From the NCBI GenBank assembly GCA_016795465.1, contig JAEUHK010000051.1:62001-126000 (forward strand): a DNA stretch of 64,000 nucleotides, read 5' to 3'. Shown piece after piece: positions 38,993 through 47,935 of the stretch (position 1 is the first letter of the stretch; each line of letters opens with the position of its first letter). The position numbers were made by a program, and so were the translations under genes. Origin of the DNA: Verrucomicrobiaceae bacterium (GTDB lineage: Bacteria; Verrucomicrobiota; Verrucomicrobiia; Verrucomicrobiales; Verrucomicrobiaceae). Under the pieces are notes generated by a model. That model was not told the origin of the DNA. It saw only the letters and a list, made by a program, of their open reading frames with translations, and searched no databases.

Positions 38993-40249
38993 TCACGCCG
39001 CTAGCGGCATGCCATACGGCAACTCGTCGGGGATCGGCGCGAACTCGCGGATCTTGGACCAAAGGCTGGAGTAGTCCTTGTTCACATCGCCGCTGAGGCA
39101 ATCGGTGATCTCACCGCCGGCGTCGGGATACTTCATCACCACGTCTTTGAAGGAGAAATTCGGGTTGTAGAAGGCATACACGAGCTTGCGCATGTTCTCG
39201 ACCCCCTCGCGCATGAGGCGGCCATACTCGGCGAAGCGCTCGGGGGAGAGGTCATTGGCCTTCAGAGCCGCGTGAACGGCATCGCCAGCCAAAACACCAC
39301 TCTTCAGCGCCAGCATCACACCGCTGCTGAAAACGGGATCGAGGAAGGCATAGGCATCGCCGACGAGCAACAGGCCCGGCGAGGCTCCAAACTTCGAGTG
39401 AAAGCTGTATTCGCTCGTGATCCAATATTCGCCCGTGGACTGGCCTTGGGAGAGATGATCCTCGATCCATTTGTTTTCGCTGATCTCGCGCTCGAACATC
39501 TTCCGCGGATCTTTGACGCCATCGCGGCTGAGATACTTGCCCTCGGCCACGACGCCCACGCTGACCATGTCGTCATGCATCGGGATGTGCCAGAACCAGC
39601 CTTTGTCAGGCACGAAGGCAATCGTGGTGCCACCTTCATCAATGCCAGCCTCACGCTTCGAGCCTTTGTAATAGGTCCACACGGCCACCTTGTTCAAATA
39701 AGGGTCCTTCATGCGCCAGCCCTCGCGAAGCGTGGAGAAGGCTTCCTTGCCCGAGGCATCAATGACGAGCTTCGCGAGCATGTGCTGCTTCTCGCCACCC
39801 TTCGTCTGCGCCTCGACACCGATCACTCGACCGCTGTCATCCTTGAGCAGCTTCGTCACCGTCGTCTCCTCAAGCACTTCCGCACCCTTTGAGCGGGCGT
39901 GGTTCATGAGCATCATATCGAACTCTGAACGCTGCACCTGCCAGGTCTGCGCGATGGTCTCGCGGTCGTAGCGATTGAAGAAATAGAACGGCTGTGAACG
40001 TTTGCCGTCCGGCTGCACAAAGCTCACGCTGTATTTCTTCGTGAAGTGGCTCTTCTTCATCGTGGGGATGAGTCCCAGCCGCTCCAGCGGGCCGAAGGTG
40101 AAAGGAATCAACGACTCGCCGATGTGATAGCGGGGAAACTTTTCCCGCTCGAGCACGAGCACTTTGTGGCCGTGTTCCGCCAAAATGGAAGCCGTGCTGG
40201 TGCCCGCAGGGCCGCCGCCGATGATGAGAACGTCGTGATGGCTGTTCAT
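38993..40249 (-). CDS. FAD-dependent oxidoreductase of the flavin halogenase-like/geranylgeranyl-reductase family
   Basis: 418 residues from ATG 40249. FAD-binding GxGxxG is in DVLIIGGGPAGTSTASILAE, followed by LEREKFPRYHIGESLIP, the usual halogenase/GGR N-terminus. GWFWHIPMHDD matches the W-x-W-x-I-P motif used to recognise flavin halogenases, and LLLVGDAYAFLDPVFSSGV is the second FAD site. Halogenase activity is therefore possible but not certain, since related non-halogenating oxidoreductases share this motif. No carrier protein, NRPS or PKS gene is nearby. It is followed on the same strand by nothing within 50 bases and preceded by the ceramidase gene. Confidence 0.8.
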   Translation of the reverse strand: MNSHHDVLIIGGGPAGTSTASILAEHGHKVLVLEREKFPRYHIGESLIPFTFGPLERLGLIPTMKKSHFTKKYSVSFVQPDGKRSQPFYFFNRYDRETIAQTWQVQRSEFDMMLMNHARSKGAEVLEETTVTKLLKDDSGRVIGVEAQTKGGEKQHMLAKLVIDASGKEAFSTLREGWRMKDPYLNKVAVWTYYKGSKREAGIDEGGTTIAFVPDKGWFWHIPMHDDMVSVGVVAEGKYLSRDGVKDPRKMFEREISENKWIEDHLSQGQSTGEYWITSEYSFHSKFGASPGLLLVGDAYAFLDPVFSSGVMLALKSGVLAGDAVHAALKANDLSPERFAEYGRLMREGVENMRKLVYAFYNPNFSFKDVVMKYPDAGGEITDCLSGDVNKDYSSLWSKIREFAPIPDELPYGMPLAA

Positions 40250-40352
40250 GGAAAAAGAAGAGTTGGGGTTTAAAGCACCGAATGCTCGCCAGAGGCCTCC
40301 AGAACAAAAATACCGTTTCAGCATCGCTTCGATGCCGGGGCGTGATGGAGGC

Positions 40353-41732
40353 TCACGGAGCTTTCTTGACCTCGCCGAGCAGTTTGAGGGCGGTTTCGAT
40401 GAGTTTCTCGCCGCTGCCGGCCTCGCCGCGGGCGCTGACGATCTCGTAATTGCCCTGCGGGTAGGCTTCGCGGTTCGGGATGTAGCCGATGCTGCCATTG
40501 GAAAGTTCGGCGATGAAGGTGTGCTTGAAGGGCGAGGCCTTTTTCAACGCGAGGCCAAGCTCGACAAAGATCTCGCCGGGCAAGGCGACGACGGCCACGT
40601 CATCGCTGAGGGCGATCACCTGCACCTCGGCGAGCAGCGGCTGGTCTTGCTTGTCGAGCGTTTCAAGAATGCAGACCGTCTCCGCCATCGGCACGGTGCC
40701 AAAACTCTTCGTGAGCATGTTCGCCGCCATGTCCTTGGCTTTGGCGATCTGTGCTTCGGTGAAGCTGCGACGCTTCAGCGTGACCTGTTCGGAGCGGATG
40801 CGCGGTGCGAAGGCCTGCGAGGCCTTCAACTGCGGCCACGCAGCATCCACGGCATCGGCCAACGCGGTGCCGAGCTCCAGCGTGCTGCGGCGTTTGCCGG
40901 TCATGTAATCCGTGTGGTTGATGTTTCCGCAGGTGCCATTGGCAAAGATAGAGATCATGTCCGCGCCGTGTCGCTCGCTCACGAGCTTCGTGAACACGCC
41001 GGGATAGTCCGCCGAGATTTTCACGCCTCCACCGACGGAGGTGGGATGCATGGCGAAGTTCAAAAGCGATGCCACCGGCTTGTCACCGGCCTCAAAGACG
41101 AGCACGCCAACCTCAGGATCGACCGGCCCGGCAGGGCGATCCTTGGGCGTGAGCTTCTGCGGCTGCCAGATGGCCTCTTGCTGGCCTTCACGTAGGATGC
41201 GGCGGTTGAAGCTGATGCCTTCCGCCCGGCCCGTGGCCACGCGAGCACTGACCGGACTGAGGTTGGCCTTGGCCTGCTTCACCGATTCGGCGATCCAAAC
41301 CGGCAGCATGCTTGTGTAGCTGACGCCCGCGGGCGAGTTCACCTTCGTGATGTCATCCATCATCGAGCCACGCGGCTGCTGCGGGCCGGTGTGCGTGTGC
41401 GTGCCGGAGATGAGCACATGATCTCCCTCGATGCCGCACTGCTGCTGGATGAGCTTGCGTGCCTCTGCCACGATCGGCCGCACCGTGCCGGAGAGATCGA
41501 GCACGACGATGGCGGCATGCACGCCGTCTTTTTCCATCACCATCGTCTTCGCAAACAGCGGATCGAGCACGCCTGCCGAGCCGCGAAACCTGTAATACCC
41601 ACCGAGCGGCGTGCCGTCCTTTGGCGTGATGTCCACTCGTGCGGCACCGACGCGGAAATCGCCGGCGAGCGAGGCTGACGTGACAACAAGGAGACCGGCG
41701 AGAAGGCGAAAGATCATGCGATGGATACGCAT
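40353..41732 (-). CDS. Secreted neutral/alkaline ceramidase-like protein
   Basis: 459 residues with signal peptide (MIFRLLAGLLVVTSASLA). PF04734-type features: VGAARVDITPKDGTPLGGYY, the metal ligands in LISGTHTHTGPQ and NFAMHPTSVG, and the region FANGTCGNINHTDYM. It would hydrolyse ceramide or another N-acyl lipid/sugar amide outside the cytoplasm; such proteins are common in Verrucomicrobia and Planctomycetes, and the true substrate is unknown. The ATG at 41732 starts one base after the SGNH stop, so the two are tightly coupled; an alternative ATG at 41717 is possible. Confidence 0.88.
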   Translation of the reverse strand: MRIHRMIFRLLAGLLVVTSASLAGDFRVGAARVDITPKDGTPLGGYYRFRGSAGVLDPLFAKTMVMEKDGVHAAIVVLDLSGTVRPIVAEARKLIQQQCGIEGDHVLISGTHTHTGPQQPRGSMMDDITKVNSPAGVSYTSMLPVWIAESVKQAKANLSPVSARVATGRAEGISFNRRILREGQQEAIWQPQKLTPKDRPAGPVDPEVGVLVFEAGDKPVASLLNFAMHPTSVGGGVKISADYPGVFTKLVSERHGADMISIFANGTCGNINHTDYMTGKRRSTLELGTALADAVDAAWPQLKASQAFAPRIRSEQVTLKRRSFTEAQIAKAKDMAANMLTKSFGTVPMAETVCILETLDKQDQPLLAEVQVIALSDDVAVVALPGEIFVELGLALKKASPFKHTFIAELSNGSIGYIPNREAYPQGNYEIVSARGEAGSGEKLIETALKLLGEVKKAP

Positions 41733-41733
41733 C

Positions 41734-42828
41734 TCACCACCGCGATTTCATCCACGAGTAGAAACTGTGGCCGATCTGGGCGTAGCCGACGGGATTGGGA
41801 TGCACGCCGTTGTTCACGGGATAGCCGTCGAGGGGATCGAGGTTCAGTTCGGTGGGCACGAGGTGAATGTTTTCGGCTTCACGGCCGCTGAGCCGCACGA
41901 GCATGCGCTGCACGAGGCGATGCTGGATGCGCTTCCAGCCCCAGCGGGGATACTTGTCTTTGTAATTCGCGGTGAAACCGGCCTGACGGGCGTTCGGCGG
42001 CGTGGTGAGGCCGATGGCGAGCATGGCTTTCGGTGCGGCCTTGCGGAACTCGGCGATGAGTTTCTCGGCGTTGGCGAGAACCTCGGTGATTTTGGCATCG
42101 GGCGAGTCGGGATTGGCGGCGAAGCAGTCGTTGATGCCCAAAAGGAAGGTGACGATATCAGGCGGCTGATTGTCGCTGTTTTCGCGAAAGTATCGCGGAA
42201 GGTCGGAAACGGGCTTTTGAGCCTCGTCGGCATAGATGAACGGGCTGGTGGTCTTTTTGGCGAGTGGGCCGGCGGTGACGCCGGCGGGCTGCGGGGCGAA
42301 TTTGGTGAGGAAGTCGGCCCATTTCCATCCGCCGTAGCCTTCGTGGCGAACCTCGGGCGCAGCACCGGCGGGCTTGTGGGTGCCGATGAGGGTGAAGGTG
42401 GGATTGCCGGGCTGGGCGAGCTGCTTGGCGATCTCATTGGGATAGAGGCTGGCGTTCGTGAGGCTGTCTCCCACGATGAGGAGGCGGAGGGATTTGCCCT
42501 CGCCAGCCTTTCTCGCTGCGATGTGCAGGGTGATTTTGCCACTCTCGATGACGCGACCGCTGGCGTCTTTCACGGTGATGGCGAGAGGATGATCGCCGAC
42601 ATCTTTGTCCGAGGGTGTGACGGTCCAGCGACGGGCTTCGCTGGTGCCAAGCGGGCACTGGAACTCGAAGCGGTAGCTCTCCGGCTTTTCGGTGAGGACG
42701 ATGTTGTCGTGGTAGATGCTCATGGGCACGTCCGGCGTGGCATAGACGACAGGCGGCAGGGTGAGCTGGAGGTCTCCGGCGAGGGCGGCGGTGGTGAAGA
42801 GACAGGCGAGAAGAAGGAGCGGGCGCAT
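41734..42828 (-). CDS. Secreted SGNH/GDSL hydrolase
   Basis: 364 residues from ATG 42828, signal peptide MRPLLLLACLFTTAALAGD. An N-terminal beta-rich domain of about 110 residues precedes the SGNH hydrolase: block I LRLLIVGDSLTNAS, block II Gly near EGYGGWKWADF, block III LLGINDCF (G-x-N-D) and block V D-x-x-H in NNGVHPNPVG. It is probably an esterase or deacetylase acting on polysaccharide or lipid, paired with the ceramidase-like enzyme by a one-base gap. The start lies 48 bases after a terminator, so this pair forms its own operon. Confidence 0.88.
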   Translation of the reverse strand: MRPLLLLACLFTTAALAGDLQLTLPPVVYATPDVPMSIYHDNIVLTEKPESYRFEFQCPLGTSEARRWTVTPSDKDVGDHPLAITVKDASGRVIESGKITLHIAARKAGEGKSLRLLIVGDSLTNASLYPNEIAKQLAQPGNPTFTLIGTHKPAGAAPEVRHEGYGGWKWADFLTKFAPQPAGVTAGPLAKKTTSPFIYADEAQKPVSDLPRYFRENSDNQPPDIVTFLLGINDCFAANPDSPDAKITEVLANAEKLIAEFRKAAPKAMLAIGLTTPPNARQAGFTANYKDKYPRWGWKRIQHRLVQRMLVRLSGREAENIHLVPTELNLDPLDGYPVNNGVHPNPVGYAQIGHSFYSWMKSRW

Positions 42829-42865
42829 GGGTGAGTTACGCCCGCGAGCGGCCGGGCATTTCGGT

Positions 42866-42903
42866 GTGTAAAACAAACAAGCCCCGTGGCTGACACGGGG
42901 CTT
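42866..42903 (-). terminator. Rho-independent terminator of the outer-membrane protein gene
   Basis: 10-bp stem AAGCCCCGTG / CACGGGGCTT with a 5-base loop; on the minus strand it is followed by GTTTGTTTT. Confidence 0.9.
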
Positions 42904-42933
42904 GCGAGAGGTGGAAAGGCGATGGCCGGCCAA

Positions 42934-43776
42934 TCAGCTATCAATCCTCTTGAAGAAGCCGGGAGGCGTCTGCTGGCCAGGCGAGCCGATGCCAGCGCCG
43001 GCGGTGCCGCCGAAGCTGGTGTTGATGCTTTCGGGGTCATCTTTGCGATGGCGGTCCTTGAGAGTCTTGTCGCCGCCGAAGTAGATGCGCACGCCGCCGA
43101 TGATCTGGCGGTAGTGATTGTCACCCAGGCCACCGTCCACATAGAGGGCGACGCCGCGGATGGGCGTCTGATACTCGAGGCCGAGGATGTAGAAGTTTTT
43201 GCCGAAGCGGTTCTGCCACTCCGCGGAGATCGCGAGATTATCCACGGGATAGACGGCGGCGAAAAGACGAGCGGCGATGAAGTCACGCTGCGTGTTCGTG
43301 CGGGAGGCAAAGGTGGAGAGCACGCGGGTGTCGTAGTTGTTGTAACCGACGAAGCCACCGACGGTGAACTTGTTGAAGTAGAGCTCTCCTTCGACACCGG
43401 CGAGGACGTCGTTGAAGTCCGTGCTGTGCAGGCCGCCAAAGGCGAGGCCGAGGAGGCCCTTGGCCGGATTACGGGTGAAGAAGTGGCCGCCGTAACCGAA
43501 GATGTCGGTGCCAAAGCCATGGGCGAAGAGGCCGTCGAGCTGAAGACCAAAACGCTGGCCGAGTGGAAGGGAGACCGTGCCAGCGGTGCCGCGCAGGTAA
43601 TTGTGATTCACGGCACCATAGAAGCCGTCGAGCTTGCCGTTGACGGCGGAGACAGCGGGTTCATCCGCGGAGGCGGCGATGGAGGGAGCAGGCGTGCCGG
43701 CGAATGAAGAGCCGGAAACGAGGACGAGAGCGGCGAAGGCGCTCACGAAGGCTGAGGTGTGATTGTGTTGAAGCAT
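42934..43776 (-). CDS. Probable outer-membrane beta-barrel protein
   Basis: 280 residues from ATG 43776 (MLQHNHTSAFVSAF) with a signal peptide ending in SGSSFAG. The rest alternates short aromatic/Gly-rich beta strands (LDGFYGAVNHNYLRG, GQRFGLQLDGLFAHGFG, FTVGGFVGYNNYD, FYILGLEYQTPIRGVALYVD), as in small porin-like barrels. The C-terminal 50 residues are charged and Gly-rich, not a strand, so the barrel closes before them. No known family recognised. A terminator follows; its own upstream gap of 177 bases separates it from the divergent kinase gene. Confidence 0.72.
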   Translation of the reverse strand: MLQHNHTSAFVSAFAALVLVSGSSFAGTPAPSIAASADEPAVSAVNGKLDGFYGAVNHNYLRGTAGTVSLPLGQRFGLQLDGLFAHGFGTDIFGYGGHFFTRNPAKGLLGLAFGGLHSTDFNDVLAGVEGELYFNKFTVGGFVGYNNYDTRVLSTFASRTNTQRDFIAARLFAAVYPVDNLAISAEWQNRFGKNFYILGLEYQTPIRGVALYVDGGLGDNHYRQIIGGVRIYFGGDKTLKDRHRKDDPESINTSFGGTAGAGIGSPGQQTPPGFFKRIDS

Positions 43777-43953
43777 GGGGTGGTAAGGACAGCGGTTTAA
43801 GCACAAGCTGAGTCGTGCGGGCAACTACAAAATACGATTTGGCGGACAATGCAGTGAAGGAATTTCATGAACGCAGGAATATCGAGCTTGCCAAGAGGGC
43901 GGCGAATGGGCTTTGCTTGCATTTGATTCTCTCTCCTCCCACCCGCATCACGC

Positions 43954-46554
43954 ATGGCGGACCGCTACAAAATCTATGAAAAGCTCGGCGCAGGCGGCGT
44001 CGGAGCTGTCTTCCGTGCCTACGACAGCCAGTTGAAACGCTGGGTGGCGGTGAAACGCCTCCTGACGGCCAATGAAGCGGAGCAAGACAAGGGCATCGAG
44101 GCCGAGCTGCGACGCGAAGCCGATACGCTGGCCTCGCTGCGCAATCCAAACGTGGTGACGATCTTTGACGTGGCGAGCGATGGCGAGGGGCTATTCATGG
44201 TGATGGAGCTGCTGCAGGGCGAGGACCTGGCTGATGTGGTGGCGCGTGGGCCCCTCCCCTACGATGACTTTAAAGAGCTGGCCTCGCAGACGCTCGAAGG
44301 CCTGCTGGCGGCGCATCAGCACCACATCCTGCACCGGGACATCAAGCCGGAGAACATCAAGGTTGAGCGACTCCCAGGCGGCCGGATGCAGGCCAAGATC
44401 ATCGACTTCGGCCTGGCTCGCGCCGGTCTCCGCGCCCGCAAGCAGACGGAAGATCAAGAAGGCACGGTGATGGGCTCCATATTCTACATGGCCCCCGAGC
44501 AGCTCACCCGCGAGCCAGTGGATGAGCGCACGGATTTGTATTCGCTGGGCTGTGTGTTTTACGAGGCCTTGAGCGGTAAAAAGGCCTTCGATGGCGAGAC
44601 GATGTCGCAGGTGATCGACAAGCACATCAACCACGACATCATCCCGCTGCATGTCATTGCACCGCATGTGCCGCAGTGGCTGGACGCCTGGTGCATGCGT
44701 CTGATGGCGCAGAAGCCCGATCAAAGGCCCGCAAGCGCCCAGCAGGCGATCGAGGAATTCCGTGCGTGGGAGAAGATGCCTCAGATGGTGCCCTACATGC
44801 CATACATGGGCATGTACCCCGGCTACGCCCAGCCGATGCAGCAACCGATGATGTATCCAGGCACCGGTTCCGTGCCGATTCCGGGAACGGGTGCCGTGCC
44901 GGTGGGCACGGGCTACTTCCCCGTGGTGGAGCAGCAACCGGCAGCCTACGCCGAGCCCGTGTTGGAGGTGCAGCCGTTTACCGAGGTGGCCGCGATCACG
45001 ACGCAACTGAGCCCGGTGCCCTCCCGTCCGCAGCCGCGAGCCCCGGGGCCTTCTTTGGCCCAGTCCCAGCGTGGCATCCCAACACGCGGCGCACAGCCTG
45101 CGAAACCCAAAGGGGACTCGAAGAAGCTGGCGATGATCGGTGGCGGCGTGGTGGTGGCGGCGTTAGCCGCTTACTTCGTCTTTGGTGGTTCGTCCGGCGG
45201 AGGCGGTGGTGGCTCAGGTGGGATGATTTCAGCCCTCGTGGATGCCAAACCGCCGAAAGTGAGCTTTCAGCTCCCGCAGGATCGTGCTTATCCGCCCGCG
45301 GACCGGAATCTGGCGCTCTATTTCGTCGGCAACACCGGTGCACTGGCCTCCCGTAAAGGGCCTGATGGGAAGCTTGCCACGGCCAACCCAGAGGAGAGGG
45401 TGATCGAATGGCACGACCTCGCCGAACGCGGTGATGACAACATCCTGCGAGGCCGCGGTGACCATGCCCACTCTCCCAAGTCCGTGGGCTGGCCGGTGGC
45501 CAAAAGCGGTGCCGGGCCGAAAAGCGGGCGTCGTGTGCTGGATTTCCGCGTTCGCGAAGGCAAGCCCTCGGCCCTCGAGCTGGCTGACCCGAAGGACCAG
45601 GCAACGAGTTTCCCTTTCGGCAGTGAATCGGTGCTCGGTGATGCTGGCTTGACGATGCTCGGAGTGACCCAGGCCGATGGCACCAAGCTGCCGACCCGCA
45701 TTCTGGGGCTGAATAACGAAAAGGGCGCCAATGTGGTGGTGCGTGTGGATGACAAAAAGAACCTCGTGGCGGAGATCAAGAGCGAGTCCTCGAGCGCCAA
45801 GATCGTGTCCCGTGACGTGAACGGTGCTGCCCCCTGCGTGTGGACGGTGATCTGGAATGCAAATGGTGCCGTCGAATTTCGCGCCAAGGACGCGGATGGC
45901 CGCAGTTTCAGCGGCACCGCCAAAGTCGATGCTCCTGGAGGTCCGCTTTTCCAGGCCTCCATCGGCCGTGCGACCACGGCAGACGGCAAGGCCACAGCGC
46001 CGGGACCGGAGCAGTATAACGGCTTCTTCGCCGAGTTGCTTGTCTATGCCAGCGCCCTCAAGCTCGATCAGGTGCAGTTGCTCGAAGGACGCCTGCGCGA
46101 CTATTACATCCAAGGCGGGGCCTCCCCGGTGAAGGAGCGTTTGAAGACCAAACTGCCATGGATCGAGCCCCGTTCGTCGTGGAAGCTCACCGCCAGCCAC
46201 AAGCAGGGTGATGCAGGACGAGCAGTGGACGGGAACCAAGGCACCCGCTGGGCCACTGGTGAATCAATGAAGGGTGGCGAGTGGTTCCAAATCGAGCTTC
46301 CATCCGAAATGGACATCGCCGGTCTGGCCATGGACAGCCAGGCGAATGCCCAGGACTATCCGCGCAAGTTCATCGTGGAGGTCTCCAAAGACGGTCAGTC
46401 GTGGGAGCCACCCGTCATCAGCCAGGACGGCAAGTCACCGCTGATTGAGGTGGTTTTTCCCTCGGTAAAGCGGGCCAAGCTGGTGAAGATCACCCAAACA
46501 GGCAGCGCCAACAACAACTGGGGTTTTCACGAACTGGTACTCTTCAAGAAGTGA
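43954..46554 (+). CDS. Receptor-like Ser/Thr protein kinase with extracytoplasmic LamG-like and F5/8 type C domains
   Basis: 866 residues. Residues 1-275 are a Hanks-type kinase: Gly loop KLGAGGVGAVFRAY, VAVKRLL, catalytic loop HRDIKPEN at His127, DFG at 151 and APEQLTREPVDERTDLYSLG. A Met/Pro/Gly-rich linker follows (PYMPYMGMYPGYAQPMQQPM), then a membrane segment near residue 392 (LAMIGGGVVVAALAAYFVFGG is its core). Outside come a Gly-rich spacer, a LamG-like domain and, from about residue 744, a discoidin-like F5/8C domain (WKLTASHKQGDAGRAVDGNQ). The layout is an intracellular kinase with a carbohydrate-binding sensor. It overlaps the convergent PEP-CTERM gene by 11 bases. Confidence 0.9.
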   Translation: MADRYKIYEKLGAGGVGAVFRAYDSQLKRWVAVKRLLTANEAEQDKGIEAELRREADTLASLRNPNVVTIFDVASDGEGLFMVMELLQGEDLADVVARGPLPYDDFKELASQTLEGLLAAHQHHILHRDIKPENIKVERLPGGRMQAKIIDFGLARAGLRARKQTEDQEGTVMGSIFYMAPEQLTREPVDERTDLYSLGCVFYEALSGKKAFDGETMSQVIDKHINHDIIPLHVIAPHVPQWLDAWCMRLMAQKPDQRPASAQQAIEEFRAWEKMPQMVPYMPYMGMYPGYAQPMQQPMMYPGTGSVPIPGTGAVPVGTGYFPVVEQQPAAYAEPVLEVQPFTEVAAITTQLSPVPSRPQPRAPGPSLAQSQRGIPTRGAQPAKPKGDSKKLAMIGGGVVVAALAAYFVFGGSSGGGGGGSGGMISALVDAKPPKVSFQLPQDRAYPPADRNLALYFVGNTGALASRKGPDGKLATANPEERVIEWHDLAERGDDNILRGRGDHAHSPKSVGWPVAKSGAGPKSGRRVLDFRVREGKPSALELADPKDQATSFPFGSESVLGDAGLTMLGVTQADGTKLPTRILGLNNEKGANVVVRVDDKKNLVAEIKSESSSAKIVSRDVNGAAPCVWTVIWNANGAVEFRAKDADGRSFSGTAKVDAPGGPLFQASIGRATTADGKATAPGPEQYNGFFAELLVYASALKLDQVQLLEGRLRDYYIQGGASPVKERLKTKLPWIEPRSSWKLTASHKQGDAGRAVDGNQGTRWATGESMKGGEWFQIELPSEMDIAGLAMDSQANAQDYPRKFIVEVSKDGQSWEPPVISQDGKSPLIEVVFPSVKRAKLVKITQTGSANNNWGFHELVLFKK

Positions 46555-47668
46555 TCTGGCGGCTGCGGCGCAGCAGGCAAATCATGCCCAGCACCACGCA
46601 GAGGGCGCTGCCAGGCTCGGGCACCGGAGCCACATTGAATGAGAAGTCGTCGAAGTAGTTTTTGTAGCTCACCGCGCCGTTGTCCAGCGTGCCACCACGC
46701 AGGTCCCAACGCAGATCCGTGAGAGCATTGGCATCCACTCCGAGGCTCTGCCCGGTGAGAATCGAGACCGAGGAACCCAACGTGGCAGTAAGATCGTCAT
46801 AAGCACGCACGCTGATGTTCACCGTGTCGGACTGTGTGTTGAGCACCACCGTCATCTCCGACCATCCCTGGGTGCCCACTTGGCTGCCGCTGCTGATCCA
46901 CGATCCGCCAGAGCCCGTCATGCGGTGTTGCACCACGTTTTCACCCGTGTAGCCCACGCTGACAAGCGACTGCCCCAGCGCATCCCGAAGGGTGAGGCCA
47001 AACAGATTTCCCGCATCGGTGTCATCGGTGTCCGCCGGACAAAACCAAAATGTCATCGCGATGATGCTCGCCAACGTGGCGGAAGGGTTCGTCCCACCGA
47101 GATCGCGACTGTCGAGCGAGTAATCGTATTGAAGATTTGTGTCCTGGGCCAGGAAGTTGAGCACCTGCGTCCCGCTGCGAGCCCCAGTGTAGCGATAGGC
47201 ATGCACGTAGTCGCGGTTTTGGGAGAAAACGAGCCCGCCAGTGCTGCCGAGATACTGGTAACCGTTGGCCAGCGTGCCGCCGATGTCCTCATTCAATCTG
47301 CCGCCCACCATTGCCTTCCACAGACCCGTGTTGTCCGCGATGTCTGTCGCCGTGCCTCCGGGGCCGCCAGCGTTTGTGCCATACTCACCTGCATTGTAAC
47401 GAGACAAGTCCGACCCATGGGTGGAGTCCCCCAAGGTATTGGGAAAGGTGCTCGCCGGGACGATCCCCGTGAAGCCATTCACCGAATTGTTGTTGAGGTA
47501 AAACATGGCATCTCCCACGAATCCCAAGGACGAAATGACGCCGTTCTGAGGGATCCGATAGCCATCCGCCTCCTCAAAACCGCCCAAATAAGCCGAAGCC
47601 CCCGTCGGCCAGCAGGTGGCCAAGGTTACAATCGCAAAAGCGCGGCGAAATGAGGAGGCACAGGTCAT
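46544..47668 (-). CDS. PEP-CTERM anchored secreted protein
   Basis: 374 residues. A signal peptide (AIVTLATCWPTGASA) leads into a beta-rich body with an acidic, Asn/Gly/Ser-rich surface (LNNNSVNGFTGIVPAS, TFWFCPADTDDTDAG). The C-terminus has the PEP-CTERM sorting signal: VPEPGSALCVVLGMICLLRR, a Pro-Glu-Pro motif, one hydrophobic segment and a basic tail, which exosortase would process. It likely sits on the cell surface or in the matrix. Its 3' end overlaps the kinase gene; the kinase ectodomain could bind such matrix material (inference only). Confidence 0.9.
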   Translation of the reverse strand: MTCASSFRRAFAIVTLATCWPTGASAYLGGFEEADGYRIPQNGVISSLGFVGDAMFYLNNNSVNGFTGIVPASTFPNTLGDSTHGSDLSRYNAGEYGTNAGGPGGTATDIADNTGLWKAMVGGRLNEDIGGTLANGYQYLGSTGGLVFSQNRDYVHAYRYTGARSGTQVLNFLAQDTNLQYDYSLDSRDLGGTNPSATLASIIAMTFWFCPADTDDTDAGNLFGLTLRDALGQSLVSVGYTGENVVQHRMTGSGGSWISSGSQVGTQGWSEMTVVLNTQSDTVNISVRAYDDLTATLGSSVSILTGQSLGVDANALTDLRWDLRGGTLDNGAVSYKNYFDDFSFNVAPVPEPGSALCVVLGMICLLRRSRQITS

Positions 47669-47935
47669 TTAGTTCAGAAAACGGTAACAAATTCACACCA
47701 ATCTGACAATATTCATCATAATTTAAATGAAATTTTAGTCTATTCAATACCCACAACAGGGTTATTTGGCCTGTTGAACACCGTTTGGAAAAGCTGTTTT
47801 GAGCGCTCTAGGAGTCTGCTCCACCATCCTTTTACGCCTTTTCGCAAATTCGAGAAAATCTCGTTTGACGCCCGGTTTTGAGTCATTTAACCTTTTTTGA
47901 TAATCAATCCTGAATCTCAAACCACCCGACCAATT
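47669..47935. promoter_or_regulatory. AT-rich divergent regulatory region (267 bases)
   Basis: Much lower GC than the surroundings, between the divergent PEP-CTERM and response-regulator genes. It contains a small hairpin (CGAGA/TCTCG) and TTGAC-like elements near 47864 in the forward direction. I cannot assign single boxes with confidence, and no -24/-12 sigma-54 site (GG-N10-GC) stood out. Confidence 0.45.

Noticed and set aside
38993..40249. Firm annotation as tryptophan halogenase
   Set aside because: W-x-W-x-I-P is present, but related oxidoreductases share it and no biosynthetic context supports the activity.
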